DNA of 64,000 bases from Janthinobacterium sp051380735 (GTDB taxonomy: Bacteria; Pseudomonadota; Gammaproteobacteria; Burkholderiales; Burkholderiaceae_D): NCBI RefSeq assembly GCF_051380735.1, contig NZ_JBNYXQ010000003.1:248001-312000 (forward strand). The letters are read 5' to 3'. Made by a program: the position numbers and the translations under genes. Shown here piece by piece: positions 15,333-23,293 of the stretch; position 1 is the first letter of the stretch; each line of letters opens with the position of its first letter. The notes under the pieces were generated by a model. It searched no databases, had not been told where the DNA came from, and saw nothing but the letters and a program-made list of their open reading frames with translations.

Positions 15333-16913
15333 ATGTCCCAATATCAAGACGACATCAAGGCAGTTGCAGGTTTGAAAGAGCAACAAGGCAGCGCCTGGAA
15401 CGCCATCAATCCCGAGTCCGCCGCCCGCATGCGCGCCCAGAACAAATTCAAGACGGGCCTGGACATTGCCAGGTACACAGCGAAAATCATGCGCAACGAT
15501 ATGGCCGCGTATGACGCCGACCCGTCGAAATACACCCAGTCGCTGGGCTGCTGGCACGGTTTCATCGGTCAGCAGAAGATGATCTCGATCAAGAAGCACT
15601 TCAACAGCACCGACCGCCGCTACCTCTACCTGTCCGGCTGGATGGTGGCCGCGCTGCGCTCCGAGTTCGGCCCGCTGCCAGACCAGTCCATGCATGAAAA
15701 AACCGCCGTCACCAGCCTGATCCGCGAGCTCTACACCTTCCTGCGCCAGGCCGATGCACGTGAACTCGGCGGCCTGTTCCGCCAGCTTGACGCTGCCCAA
15801 GGCGACGCCAAGGCCGCCATCCAGGCCAAGATCGACGACCACGTCACCCACGTGGTGCCCATCATCGCCGATATCGACGCCGGTTTCGGCAATGCCGAAG
15901 CGACCTATCTGCTGGCCAAGCAATTCATCGAAGCGGGCGCCTGCTGCATCCAGATCGAGAACCAAGTGTCGGATGAAAAACAATGCGGCCACCAGGACGG
16001 CAAAGTGACGGTGCCGCACGAAGACTTCCTGGCCAAGATCCGCGCCATCCGCTACGCCTTTCTGGAACTGGGCGTGGACGACGGCATCATCGTTGCCCGC
16101 ACCGATTCGCTGGGCGCCGGCCTGACCAAGCAGATCGCCGTCACCGCCACGCCGGGCGACCTGGGCGACCAATACAATTCATTCCTCGACTGCGAAGAAG
16201 TATCGGCCGACGCGCTGGGCAATGGCGACGTGATCATCAAGCGCGAAGGCAAGCTGCTGCGCCCGAAACGCCTGCCCAGCAACCTGTTTCAGTTCCGCGC
16301 CGGCACCGGCGAAGAGCGCTGCGTACTCGATTGCATCACCTCGCTGCAAAACGGCGCCGACCTGCTGTGGATCGAAACGGAAAAACCGCATATATCGCAA
16401 ATCGGCGGCATGGTCAGCGAAATTCGCAAAGTCATCCCGAACGCCAAACTGGTGTACAACAACAGCCCGTCGTTCAACTGGACCCTGAACTTCCGCCAGC
16501 AGGTGTATGACGCCATGAAGGCCGAGGGCCGCGACGTGTCCGCCTACGAACGCGGCCAGCTGATGAGCGTGGAATACGACGAGACCGAACTGGCTGCCAC
16601 GGCCGACGAGAAAATCCGCACCTTCCAGGCCGACGCCGCCCGCGAAGCCGGTATTTTCCACCATCTGATCACGCTGCCGACCTACCACACGGCGGCGCTG
16701 TCGACCGACAATCTGGCCAAGGAATACTTCGGCGACCAGGGCATGCTGGGCTACGTGGCCGGCGTGCAGCGCAAGGAGATCCGCCAGGGCATCGCCTGCG
16801 TCAAGCACCAGAACATGTCGGGTTCGGACATCGGCGATGATCACAAGGATTATTTCAGTGGGGAGGCGGCGTTGAAGGCGGCGGGGAAAGATAATACGAT
16901 GAATCAGTTCTGA
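15333..16913 (+). CDS. aceA: Isocitrate lyase
   Basis: This enzyme splits isocitrate into glyoxylate and succinate, the first step of the glyoxylate shunt that allows growth on acetate. The 526-residue protein belongs to the long proteobacterial form (about 530 residues, as in Pseudomonas) rather than the 430-residue enteric form. The active-site signature K-x-CGH appears as EKQCGHQDGK, with Gln where many members have Lys or Arg. Mg-binding and substrate stretches such as PIIADIDAGFGN, IENQVSDEK and VYNNSPSFNW are intact. The ATG at 15333 follows CAGGAGATTCAC; the longer frame to 15207 reads through the AT-rich promoter. An intrinsic terminator follows directly. Acetyl-CoA synthetase and fumarase lie a few kilobases downstream. 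Confidence 0.97.
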   Translation: MSQYQDDIKAVAGLKEQQGSAWNAINPESAARMRAQNKFKTGLDIARYTAKIMRNDMAAYDADPSKYTQSLGCWHGFIGQQKMISIKKHFNSTDRRYLYLSGWMVAALRSEFGPLPDQSMHEKTAVTSLIRELYTFLRQADARELGGLFRQLDAAQGDAKAAIQAKIDDHVTHVVPIIADIDAGFGNAEATYLLAKQFIEAGACCIQIENQVSDEKQCGHQDGKVTVPHEDFLAKIRAIRYAFLELGVDDGIIVARTDSLGAGLTKQIAVTATPGDLGDQYNSFLDCEEVSADALGNGDVIIKREGKLLRPKRLPSNLFQFRAGTGEERCVLDCITSLQNGADLLWIETEKPHISQIGGMVSEIRKVIPNAKLVYNNSPSFNWTLNFRQQVYDAMKAEGRDVSAYERGQLMSVEYDETELAATADEKIRTFQADAAREAGIFHHLITLPTYHTAALSTDNLAKEYFGDQGMLGYVAGVQRKEIRQGIACVKHQNMSGSDIGDDHKDYFSGEAALKAAGKDNTMNQF

Positions 16914-16937
16914 TTTTTAAGGCTGGTTTTGAATGGG

Positions 16938-16963
16938 AAAGCCCGCTTCGGCGGGCTTTTTTT
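16938..16963 (+). terminator. Intrinsic terminator of aceA
   Basis: A 6-bp GC stem GCCCGC-ttcg-GCGGGC with a stable UUCG tetraloop is preceded by AAA and followed by seven T residues, 25 bp after the aceA stop. Confidence 0.9.
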
Positions 16964-16988
16964 GGCCAGCGGCAATGCAAGCCGTAGG

Positions 16989-17012
16989 TCGGGTTAGCGC
17001 AGCGTAACCCGA
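16989..17012. repeat. Palindromic chromosomal repeat (TCGGGTTA type)
   Basis: TCGGGTTAgcgcagcgTAACCCGA forms an inverted repeat within a GTAGG-headed unit. This kind of short element is often scattered in proteobacterial chromosomes. Only one copy is seen here. It lies at the edge between aceA and the accessory patch. Confidence 0.55.
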
Positions 17013-17172
17013 CATGCTATGCCGATCGACCAGCCAAGGCGGGCGCGCAGGTATCATTTCAGTGGGCGGCGTGGCGGTGGGATTCGTTCTATATTCTCTG
17101 CTCGGCTTTCGGGGTTCTACCAGGCTCTACGCAACAGTTCATGTCTGAATGGCCGATCTGATCCTTTCTGCT

Positions 17173-17375
17173 TTCGAAATCGGCGATCAAACCACCAGCT
17201 TCGTCTGGCTGACCGGCCAACTAATGGGCATCGCGCGCTGGCCAGTTTTACGCCAGCCACAATGATCAAGTGGGTCGCCCGGAAGTGCTGACCGATGCTG
17301 GGGCCAATGTGGTCTGGCGCGCCAACAATGCCGCCTTTGACCGTACGGTTATTGTCGACAATATCGCAGTACCGG
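17173..17375 (+). pseudogene. Rhs/YD-repeat protein fragment
   Basis: Two frames encode consecutive pieces of an Rhs core end. FVWLTGQLMGIAR is read in one frame (17173-17235). YASHNDQVGRPEVLTDAG and NVVWRANNAAFDRTVIVDN are read in another (17246-17360). Together they match the conserved YVWLxGxPIGI, YxxxNDHLGRPxxLTD, VVWRA and AFDRT segments that precede the toxin junction of Rhs proteins. The frame change and the loss of everything up- and downstream show that this is a dead remnant. The repeat cluster begins where the Rhs reading breaks off. Confidence 0.72.
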
Positions 17376-17515
17376 TGTCACAGTACCGGCAGTACCGGTG
17401 TCAGGTCCGCCATTCGCACAGTACCGGTGTCAGGTCCGCCATTCGGACACGGACTCATGCATGGGTGCCGTAAAAGGAGACGGGGTCAGGTCCGCCACTA
17501 CGACACGACCTGAGC
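17367..17515. repeat. REP-like repeat cluster next to a RAYT relic
   Basis: A 27-bp unit is present twice perfectly (17390-17416 and 17419-17445); it starts CAGTACCGGTGTCAGG and ends TCCGCCATTCG. Shorter CAGTACCGG starts lie at 17367 and 17381. The second copy continues into the hairpin GTCCGccattCGGAC. A further related unit ends with TCAGGTC...GACCTGA inverted arms (17492-17515). Head-to-tail palindromic units just before a REP-associated transposase gene fit the REP/BIME arrangement known for RAYT proteins. Confidence 0.7.
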
Positions 17516-17582
17516 CATGCTGGCATGGAAACCTCTGCGCAATCTTAGAGATAATGCGCATGGCTCAGGTACCGTCTACCGC

Positions 17583-17896
17583 ATGATGCGACCACTACGA
17601 CTTGAGTTAGCTGGTGCGCTCTACCACGTTACTTCGCGCGGCGACCGGGGTGGCACCGTTTACCGGGGCGATACCGATCGCCTTACATCGCTAAAAGTGC
17701 TTGCCCTGGTATGTGAGCGACACCATTTTGGTGTGCATGGCTTTTGCCAAATGGGCAATCATTATCATCTGCTCGTTGAAACGCTCAAGGCAAATCTGTC
17801 GCAGGCATGCGCCAACTGAACGGCTTGTATATCCAGTATTTCAATCGGTGCCACAAGCTTGTCGGACATGTATTGCAAGGTCGCTATGGTATCTGA
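17583..17896 (+). pseudogene. REP-associated tyrosine transposase (RAYT, Y1_Tnp) remnant
   Basis: The frame from 17583 encodes the N-terminus of a RAYT/IS200-like transposase. RPLRLELAGALYHVTSRGDR is the usual opening, and FGVHGFCQMGNHYHLLVET carries the HxH (HUH) metal site. The frame then ends at 17819. A neighbouring frame continues with MRQLNGLYIQYFNRCHKL and VGHVLQGRYG until 17896, so there is a frameshift. The rest of the protein, with the catalytic Tyr region, is missing and the AAA-TOPRIM gene begins 78 bp later. The enzyme cannot be active. RAYT proteins normally act on flanking REP hairpins, and such hairpins are present here on both sides. Confidence 0.8.
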
Positions 17897-17973
17897 CCCG
17901 GGCACTCCTTATTGCCTGCAGGTTTATTCCTCTCTCACTTTCATTTTTACCATTAATTCCAAAGAGGAAATAT

Positions 17974-19968
17974 ATGGTAGATTTTGAAATAAATTTGCTT
18001 TACAATAAATTACCCAAAATATTTCGTTCGGAGAAAAAAATGCTAGTTGGAGTCTTTTTACGCCACTATAAAATTTACCGTGCTATTAATTTTATCCCAA
18101 TCAGTTCTGGAGCAGGTTTTTCTGCGTATTTGGGAGCAAATGGTAGCGGCAAAAGCTCCATCCTAGACGCTCTGGATAAATTTTTCAATGGCGGTGAGTG
18201 GAGTATAAACGCACAGGCGAAATCTGAAGGAGGCATATCTGGGGACGAAAAATCGCCATTTATAATGCCAATATTTCTCGTACCAAGAGAGAAGATAAAA
18301 AATGTTCCAGCGGCGGATGCTTTAAGTTCGTATTTGTGGACCACAAATTATCGAACAGTAGACGCGCACAACGATTTTTATGATGTACGGTTAAGTCTTA
18401 TTGCTAATGGTTATAGTAATACGTCACACTATCTACTCCCTCTTGGAAAGCAGCATGGAAAGAGTAATGGGCACATAGCCTCATTCGGAAAAGATCCCAC
18501 GCTTATTAGAATATTTGAAGAGCTACAAATAACGGAATCTGAAATAAATCACTTACTTTCCGAAGTTTTAAGCCTATACGCATATTTTTACATCCCCGTT
18601 GAAGCCGACGCCAGTTTATTTTCAGCGATAGAATCTCGTCATGTTCAAAAACTATTAGATGAAGACATCAAGGAAAAAATCCAAAAAGCTATTGGCTCAT
18701 CAACAGTATCATCCATTAATACCTCGCTACAGCAGTTTGTCAACGAGATCGGAAGTAGCTTAAAAAATTATGAATATAAAGGCTCATATAAAAATAAATT
18801 AACAATGAATGACTTAGTGGAAAAAGTTTTTGAGGCCTATTTTTCCATAAAAATATTACATGGAAAGCAAAAAGGCCACTCTCTCCCAGTTCGAGAAATG
18901 AGCGCCGGTGAGAAGAGACGGGCGTTGATTGACCTTTCATACTCGTTGCTTGCAAGGAGTGCGACCAGAAGCCATACAGTCATATTAGCTATTGATGAAC
19001 CTGACGCTTCCTTGCATACGTCTGCATGCCATGATCAATTCGCCAAGCTGGCTGAAATTCCAGATATCACTTCTCCGCCTACGCAAGTTTTAGTCACAAC
19101 ACATTGGTATGGTTTTTTACCAATCGTTCAAAATGGTGTAGCTCACGCCATTAGTCACGAAAATGAAAGAAACACATTCTACTCTTTCGATTTGTATAAC
19201 TTTCGAGAGCAAATAAAGCATACGTTAAGAAATTCAACAACGCCTATTGCCATCGATGTTGAGCTAAAAAGTTACAATGACATGATTCAGTCAATTGTTT
19301 CCTCAGCAATCAGACCTAGCCCATACAATTGGATTTTGTGTGAAGGCCTATCAGACAAAATATATCTGGAATATTATTTGGCAGAATTTATAGAAAAGGA
19401 AAACTTGAGAATTATTCCTTTGGGTGGCTACAAAGAGGTGAGACGGACCTATGATTATCTTTGGCAACCGCTAAATGATCCTGCTTATCGAACCACAGGA
19501 AAAGTTCTATGCCTTATTGATACTGATGCCCGGCTTGAAGCCGTTGTTTTGAAGGCTAAAAGTGCATCTATTCAATTTAGCAGGATTATTTACGAACCCC
19601 TAGTCGATGATTGTGTATTAGTGAATGTAGATGATCAGAGAAGCTCACCTGCAACAGAAATAGAACAGGCTTTAAACGCAACTCATTTTGTAGATACAGT
19701 TTCACAATTAGATAATTTAGGACAAAACTCCGTGATCAAGGAAATTGTAGCTTCGGCCAATATAAATAGCAATTCTGCATCCGTTTTCGGACATCTAGAT
19801 TTGGGACCGTTAGCTACCAAAAAGATGATGGAAGAGTATTTCGATAAGGATGACAACAAAGTCAAATTTGCCCGACAATATGTTGCTAGAAATTCTGTCG
19901 GCATACCTCTATGGGTGACAGAGGTTGCAGATTACTTCAGACCTCGGAAGCCACGAAAAGGTAAATAG
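17974..19968 (+). CDS. OLD-like AAA ATPase-TOPRIM nuclease, candidate antiphage gene
   Basis: This is a 664-residue protein. The N-terminal ABC-type ATPase has Walker A GANGSGKS (residues 54-61), an ABC-like signature MSAGEKR (309-315), Walker B VILAIDEPD (336-344) and a switch His in TTH (375-377). The C-terminal part looks like a TOPRIM nuclease domain: Glu457 in CEGLSDK and Asp516-x-Asp518 in LIDTDA. This order is that of OLD-family proteins, several of which (OLD, GajA, PARIS components) defend against phage. The ATG at 17974 has AGAGG upstream; the longer frame back to 17701 overlaps the RAYT relic. The gene is conspicuously AT-rich compared with all its neighbours, indicating recent transfer. 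No partner gene is beside it, so it would act alone. The exact subfamily was not identified. Confidence 0.85.
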   Translation: MVDFEINLLYNKLPKIFRSEKKMLVGVFLRHYKIYRAINFIPISSGAGFSAYLGANGSGKSSILDALDKFFNGGEWSINAQAKSEGGISGDEKSPFIMPIFLVPREKIKNVPAADALSSYLWTTNYRTVDAHNDFYDVRLSLIANGYSNTSHYLLPLGKQHGKSNGHIASFGKDPTLIRIFEELQITESEINHLLSEVLSLYAYFYIPVEADASLFSAIESRHVQKLLDEDIKEKIQKAIGSSTVSSINTSLQQFVNEIGSSLKNYEYKGSYKNKLTMNDLVEKVFEAYFSIKILHGKQKGHSLPVREMSAGEKRRALIDLSYSLLARSATRSHTVILAIDEPDASLHTSACHDQFAKLAEIPDITSPPTQVLVTTHWYGFLPIVQNGVAHAISHENERNTFYSFDLYNFREQIKHTLRNSTTPIAIDVELKSYNDMIQSIVSSAIRPSPYNWILCEGLSDKIYLEYYLAEFIEKENLRIIPLGGYKEVRRTYDYLWQPLNDPAYRTTGKVLCLIDTDARLEAVVLKAKSASIQFSRIIYEPLVDDCVLVNVDDQRSSPATEIEQALNATHFVDTVSQLDNLGQNSVIKEIVASANINSNSASVFGHLDLGPLATKKMMEEYFDKDDNKVKFARQYVARNSVGIPLWVTEVADYFRPRKPRKGK

Positions 19969-19990
19969 TGCAGCAAGGGATGCCGGGTAA

Positions 19991-20035
19991 GGTCCGCCAT
20001 TCAGACTCGGACTTATGCATTGGCCGCCCTAAAAG
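19991..20035. repeat. Right-hand copy of the REP-like repeat flanking the AAA-TOPRIM gene
   Basis: This 45-bp stretch matches bases 17433-17476 at roughly five of six positions in the same orientation, from GGTCCGCCATTC to TAAAAG. It starts 22 bp after the AAA-TOPRIM stop codon. Left and right copies therefore bracket the RAYT remnant plus the AAA-TOPRIM gene as direct repeats. Confidence 0.65.
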
Positions 20036-20151
20036 CATGCTCAGCCGAAAACCTAATTAGAACCACGAACGCGCGCCGCAGGTGCGCGAGGCTGCCGCGC
20101 AGCGGCAGCAGTTGGTAGATTCGGAGAGGGCCGGGCCGGTAGGCCCGACCC

Positions 20152-20198
20152 TTCGAATCCCCCGCGTACGCCCCGCAGGGGGCGTACTTCTCTCCGCC
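20152..20198 (+). other. Inverted, interrupted copy of the tRNA-Ser 3' end
   Basis: On the plus strand, TTCGAATCCCCC (20152-20163) and TTCTCTCCGCC (20188-20198) match the T-arm and acceptor end of the tRNA-Ser that lies just downstream on the minus strand. They are split by a 22-bp palindrome (GTACGCCCC-gcag-GGGCGTAC type, 20166-20187). The match continues past the acceptor into the flanking GACGAAAAAAAAG tract, so the tRNA tail and its terminator region form a large inverted repeat. No complete second tRNA is present. Confidence 0.55.
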
Positions 20199-20205
20199 GG
20201 CAGAC

Positions 20206-20242
20206 GAAAAAAAAGCTACCCGAGGGTAGCTTTCTTTTTTTT
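20206..20242. terminator. Bidirectional terminator downstream of tRNA-Ser
   Basis: The stem GCTACCC-ga-GGGTAGC has eight A residues on its left and TTTCTTTTTTTT on its right. On the minus strand it follows the tRNA-Ser CCA end; on the plus strand it would stop transcripts arriving from the AAA-TOPRIM gene. Confidence 0.85.
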
Positions 20243-20248
20243 CGTCTT

Positions 20249-20339
20249 TGGCGGAGAGAGGGGGATTCGAACCCCCGATAGAGTATTACCCTATACACGC
20301 TTTCCAGGCGTGCGCCTTCAGCCGCTCAGCCATCTCTCC
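20249..20339 (-). tRNA. tRNA-Ser (GGA anticodon)
   Basis: The 91-nt minus-strand sequence starts GGAGAGATGGCTGAGCGG and ends with CTCTCCGCCA, so CCA is encoded and the discriminator is G. The anticodon loop CTGGAAA gives GGA. A long variable arm (TATAGGGTAATACTCTA) marks it as a class II serine tRNA. The T-loop GGTTCGAATCC is canonical. Confidence 0.96.
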
Positions 20340-20467
20340 TGCATGCAATGCTGGCGTATTACTTGCATTGCTACTGGCTCCGCTTGTCGCGAAGCCGCAG
20401 ATTATAGCAAGGAATCACCAAACTGCCAAAGATATTTACCCCTGGCAGTAAAAGTGGTTCGCCCGTC

Positions 20468-22456
20468 TTACGACGTCTCTTTCAGCTGATCCAGGATGGC
20501 CGGGTTTTCCAGCGTCGACACGTCTTGCGTAATCGTTTCGCCCTTGGCCAGCACGCGCAGCAGGCGGCGCATGATTTTGCCGGAGCGGGTTTTGGGCAGG
20601 TTGTCGCCGAAGCGGATCTCTTTCGGTTTGGCAATCGGGCCGATTTCCTTGCCGACCCAGTTGCGCAGCTCCAGCGCCAGCTTTTTCGCTTCCTCGCCGG
20701 TCGGGCGCGCCTGTTTCAGCACCACGAAGGCGCAGATCGATTCGCCGGTGGTGTCGTCGGGGCGGCCCACTACCGCCGCTTCGGCCACCAGCGGGTTGGC
20801 GACCAGGGCCGATTCGATTTCCATCGTGCCCATGCGGTGGCCGGAAACATTCAGCACGTCGTCGATGCGGCCGGTGATGGTGAAGTAGCCGGTGTCCTTG
20901 TTGCGGATGGCGCCGTCGCCGGCCAGGTACATCTTGCCGCCCAGTTCTTCCGGGAAGTAGCTGGACTTGAAGCGATCGGGGTTGTTCCAGATGGTGCGTA
21001 TCATCGAAGGCCATGGGCGTTTCACGACCAGAATGCCGCCCTGCCCGTTCGGCACGTCCTGGCCTGCTTCGTCGACAATCGCCGCCATAATGCCTGGCAA
21101 TGGCAAGGTGCACGAACCCGGCACCATCGGCGTGGCACCCGGCAACGGGGTGATCATGTGGCCGCCGGTTTCGGTTTGCCAGAAGGTGTCGACGATCGGG
21201 CATTTTTCGCCGCCGATGTTTTTGTAGTACCACATCCACGCTTCCGGGTTGATCGGCTCGCCGACCGTGCCCAGCAGGCGCAGGCTGGACAGGTCGTAGT
21301 GCTGCGGATGGACTTTCGGGTCCACGTCGGCCGCCTTGATCAGCGAACGGATGGCGGTGGGCGCCGTGTAGAAAATGCTGACGTTGTGTTTCTTGATGGT
21401 TTCCCAGAAGCGGCCTGCGTTCGGGTAGGTCGGGATGCCTTCGAACACCACTTGCGTGGCGCCGACGGCCATCGGACCATAGGCGATATAGCTGTGGCCC
21501 GTCACCCAGCCGATGTCGGCGGTGCACCAGAACACGTCGTCGGGCTTGATGTCAAAGCTCCACTTCATGGTCAGCGCGGCCCACAGCAGGTAGCCGCCGC
21601 TCGAATGCTGCACGCCTTTCGGGGTGCCGGTGGAACCGGAGGTGTACAAGATAAACAGGGGATGCTCGGCATCGACCCATTCCGGCTCACACTCGGCGCT
21701 CTGGCCTTCGACCAGCTCGTGCAGCCAGGTGTCGCGGCCCTCGACCATGTTCAGGTCGCTGCCGGTGCGCTGGTAGACGATCACGTTTTTCACCGACTCG
21801 CAGCCACCCAGCGCCAGCGCTTCGTCGACGATGGATTTCAATGGCAGTTTCTTGCCGCCGCGCAGTTGTTCGTCGCCCGTGATCACGGCCACGGCGCCGG
21901 CGTCGATGATGCGTTCCTGCAAGGATTTCGCCGAGAAACCGCCGAACACCACCGAATGGGTGGCGCCGATGCGCGCGCACGCCTGCATGGCGGCCACGCC
22001 TTCGACCGACATCGACATATAGATGATCACGCGGTCGCCCTTGGCGATGCCCTTGGCTTTCAGGCCGTTGGCGAACTTGCAGACTTTTTCGTGCAGTTGC
22101 GTGTAGGTGGCCTTGGTCACCGTGCCGTCGTCCGCTTCAAAAATGATGGCGGTCTTGTCGCCCAGGCCGTTTTCGATATTGCGATCCAGGCAGTTGTACG
22201 AAACGTTCAGCAGGCCGTCTTCGAACCATTTGTAGAACGGTGCGTCGTCTTCGTTCAGGGTGCGGGTAAACGGCTTTTTCCAGACCAGGTGTTCTTTCGC
22301 CAGGCGCGACCAGAACCCTTCGTAGTCGGCCTCGGCTTCGGCGCACAGCGCGTTGTAGGCATCCATGCCGGCCACCGTAGCCTGCGAGGTGAACGCCGCT
22401 GATGGAGTGAAGATGCGCGATTCCTCTGGACCTTGTTGCGTGGTAGTGCTGCTCAT
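20468..22456 (-). CDS. acs: Acetyl-CoA synthetase
   Basis: This enzyme activates acetate to acetyl-CoA through an acetyl-AMP intermediate. The 662-residue protein shows the ACAS N-terminal domain (GFWSRLAKEHLVWKKPF), the P-loop-like YTSGSTGTPKGVQHSSGGY, WTGDIGWVTGH-type segment CTADIGWVTGHSY, DTFWQTETGG, and the C-terminal PKTRSGKIMRRLLR. The Lys of that last motif is the residue that Pat-type acetyltransferases modify in homologues. The ATG at 22456 is chosen because GGAGA lies 8-12 bases upstream; METH at 22468 is a less likely start. It lies near aceA and fumarase, consistent with acetate use. The last 128 bases before tRNA-Ser hold no recognisable gene. Confidence 0.97.
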   Translation of the reverse strand: MSSTTTQQGPEESRIFTPSAAFTSQATVAGMDAYNALCAEAEADYEGFWSRLAKEHLVWKKPFTRTLNEDDAPFYKWFEDGLLNVSYNCLDRNIENGLGDKTAIIFEADDGTVTKATYTQLHEKVCKFANGLKAKGIAKGDRVIIYMSMSVEGVAAMQACARIGATHSVVFGGFSAKSLQERIIDAGAVAVITGDEQLRGGKKLPLKSIVDEALALGGCESVKNVIVYQRTGSDLNMVEGRDTWLHELVEGQSAECEPEWVDAEHPLFILYTSGSTGTPKGVQHSSGGYLLWAALTMKWSFDIKPDDVFWCTADIGWVTGHSYIAYGPMAVGATQVVFEGIPTYPNAGRFWETIKKHNVSIFYTAPTAIRSLIKAADVDPKVHPQHYDLSSLRLLGTVGEPINPEAWMWYYKNIGGEKCPIVDTFWQTETGGHMITPLPGATPMVPGSCTLPLPGIMAAIVDEAGQDVPNGQGGILVVKRPWPSMIRTIWNNPDRFKSSYFPEELGGKMYLAGDGAIRNKDTGYFTITGRIDDVLNVSGHRMGTMEIESALVANPLVAEAAVVGRPDDTTGESICAFVVLKQARPTGEEAKKLALELRNWVGKEIGPIAKPKEIRFGDNLPKTRSGKIMRRLLRVLAKGETITQDVSTLENPAILDQLKETS

Positions 22457-22668
22457 ATGTGTCTCCATTGTTGTAGTGTTTCGCTCCAACATAAACTTTG
22501 TCGCTTACTTAGCCCTTACAGACTGCTGGCATGGTGCCATTTGGTCAATCTTTCCACAGCTAATTCTACAACGGTGCGCCGCAACATGCCGGTGCGGTAG
22601 CTCAGCGGCACGTGTAAAATGTCGGCAACCTTTATCCAGTCTGCCTCAATTTCAGGAGTACCGCCCGA

Positions 22669-23265
22669 ATGTCCGATCCTAAACCGAAGCTGCGTCCCTT
22701 GCCAGCGTTTATCTTTATGTCGCGCTGGCTACAGTTGCCACTGTATCTGGGCTTGATCCTGGCGCAGTGCGTCTATGTGTTCCACTTCTGGGTGGAACTG
22801 AAAGATCTGATCGGCGCCGCCCTGGGCAACGAGGCGGCGCTGCAGCACATCTTCACCGCGGTCGCGGTCAAGGGTGCGGCGGTGCCGGAAAAACTCAATG
22901 AAACCACCATCATGCTGGTTGTGCTCGGCCTGATCGACGTGGTCATGATCTCGAACCTGTTGGTGATGGTCATCATCGGCGGCTATGAAACCTTCGTCTC
23001 GCGCATGAACCTGGAAACGCATCCAGACCAGCCGGAGTGGCTCTCGCACGTGAACGCGTCGGTGCTCAAGACCAAGCTCGCCATGGCCATTATCGGCATC
23101 TCGTCGATCCATCTGCTGAAGACTTTCATCAACGCCGACGCCTATTCGGAAAAAGTACTGATGGCGCAAACGACGATCCACATCGCGTTCCTGCTCTCGG
23201 CCATGGCCATCGCCTACACCGACCGCCTGACGACGATGACCCACAACGATTCAAAAACCCACTAA
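22669..23265 (+). CDS. YqhA/UPF0114 family membrane protein (TIGR00645)
   Basis: This is a 198-residue inner-membrane protein with about four hydrophobic helices (near residues 22-40, 77-103, 135-152 and 165-182). FMSRWLQLPLYLGLILAQ and NLLVMVIIGGYETFVSRM are typical of the UPF0114/YqhA family, whose function is not established. The ATG follows CAGGAGTACCGCCCGA. It begins 28 bp before the fumarase gene on the same strand, so the two may share a transcript. The 212-bp spacer before it also holds the divergent acs promoter. Confidence 0.9.
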   Translation: MSDPKPKLRPLPAFIFMSRWLQLPLYLGLILAQCVYVFHFWVELKDLIGAALGNEAALQHIFTAVAVKGAAVPEKLNETTIMLVVLGLIDVVMISNLLVMVIIGGYETFVSRMNLETHPDQPEWLSHVNASVLKTKLAMAIIGISSIHLLKTFINADAYSEKVLMAQTTIHIAFLLSAMAIAYTDRLTTMTHNDSKTH

Positions 23266-23293
23266 GCTTTCCTCTTCCAACCGCGAGAACACC

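Noticed and set aside
17367..17515. Direct repeats as a CRISPR array
   Set aside because: Only two full 27-bp units, spaced by 2 bp, with palindromic cores and no cas genes; REP-like instead.
17701..17973. Upstream extension of the AAA-TOPRIM frame (about 90 extra residues)
   Set aside because: It overlaps the RAYT relic out of frame and gives a nonsense sequence, whereas ATG 17974 has a good AGAGG site and AT-rich codon use begins there.
20152..20339. Attachment-site pair of an integrative element at tRNA-Ser
   Set aside because: The second tRNA-end copy is inverted, not direct, and no integrase gene is present.
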